Shown here in pieces: positions 50,380-50,392 of a stretch of 50,392 nt of DNA; within the stretch, counting starts at the first letter, position 1, and each line of letters begins with the position of its first letter. The stretch lies in contig JAMPFA010000010.1 in the NCBI GenBank assembly GCA_023664725.1, positions 1 through 50,392 on the forward strand. The letters run 5' to 3'. This DNA is from Roseburia sp. GTDB taxonomy: Bacteria; Bacillota; Clostridia; Lachnospirales; Lachnospiraceae. The position numbers and the translations under genes are program-made. The notes beneath the pieces are model-generated. The model had not been told where the DNA came from, made no database searches, and saw only the letters and a list, made by a program, of their open reading frames with translations.

Positions 50380-50392
50380 AATGCTTAAATAT

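Noticed and set aside
1..50392. CRISPR array, complete insertion sequence, rRNA operon or prophage
   Set aside because: Read on both strands, no regularly spaced repeats, no intact transposase with flanking inverted repeats, no rRNA and no phage structural genes were seen.

Overview
The window reads as chromosomal DNA of a spore-forming, low-to-moderate G+C Clostridia, most likely family Lachnospiraceae. The evidence is an alpha/beta-type small acid-soluble spore protein with a sigma-G-like promoter, a tig-clpP-clpX-lon-engB cluster, a DUF4250 protein, a Bce-like two-component/ABC module and a leucine T-box. Most genes lie on the minus strand. Families were assigned by reading motifs; no database search was possible.

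Layout. 0-1.3 kb: edge fragment and proC. 1.3-11.3 kb: a ten-gene minus-strand run, tig, clpP, clpX, lon, engB, znuA, znuC, znuB, a cytoplasmic parvulin and a DUF4250 protein, combining protein quality control with zinc uptake. 11.4-13.7 kb: spore protein and a secreted repeat protein. 13.7-18.1 kb: DJ-1-like and CYTH proteins, a DUF1653 pair, and a two-gene potassium uptake system. 18.1-24.3 kb: an oligopeptide ABC transporter (oppB-C-D-F-A) with a hairpin-rich leader and a lipoprotein that looks circularly permuted. 24.3-28.8 kb: a PAS-GGDEF-EAL protein, tRNA-Leu(UAG), then a decay zone with a broken family-5 glycoside hydrolase, a truncated Rpn-type nuclease and another fragment. 28.8-30.9 kb: leucine T-box and 2-isopropylmalate synthase. 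30.9-33.2 kb: PadR regulator with two operators, its membrane partner, and a secreted SH3-like protein. 33.3-42.3 kb: Bce-like permease, ATPase, kinase and regulator, then hflX, a TPR lipoprotein, a MATE exporter and a YkgJ-like cysteine-cluster protein. 42.7-44.8 kb: an ECF sigma factor with two uncharacterised downstream genes. 45.0-49.6 kb: an EamA transporter, then an operon of aldolase, RimK-like ATP-grasp ligase, VanZ-like protein and FolC-like Mur ligase. 49.7-50.4 kb: a broken Uma2 gene.

The least ordinary items are the permuted peptide-binding lipoprotein, the aldolase/ATP-grasp/Mur-ligase operon, the ECF sigma locus with a TGAAAC-N17-CGTA promoter just upstream, the opp leader, and the Bce promoter whose repeated TGTAAG boxes overlap the preceding terminator.
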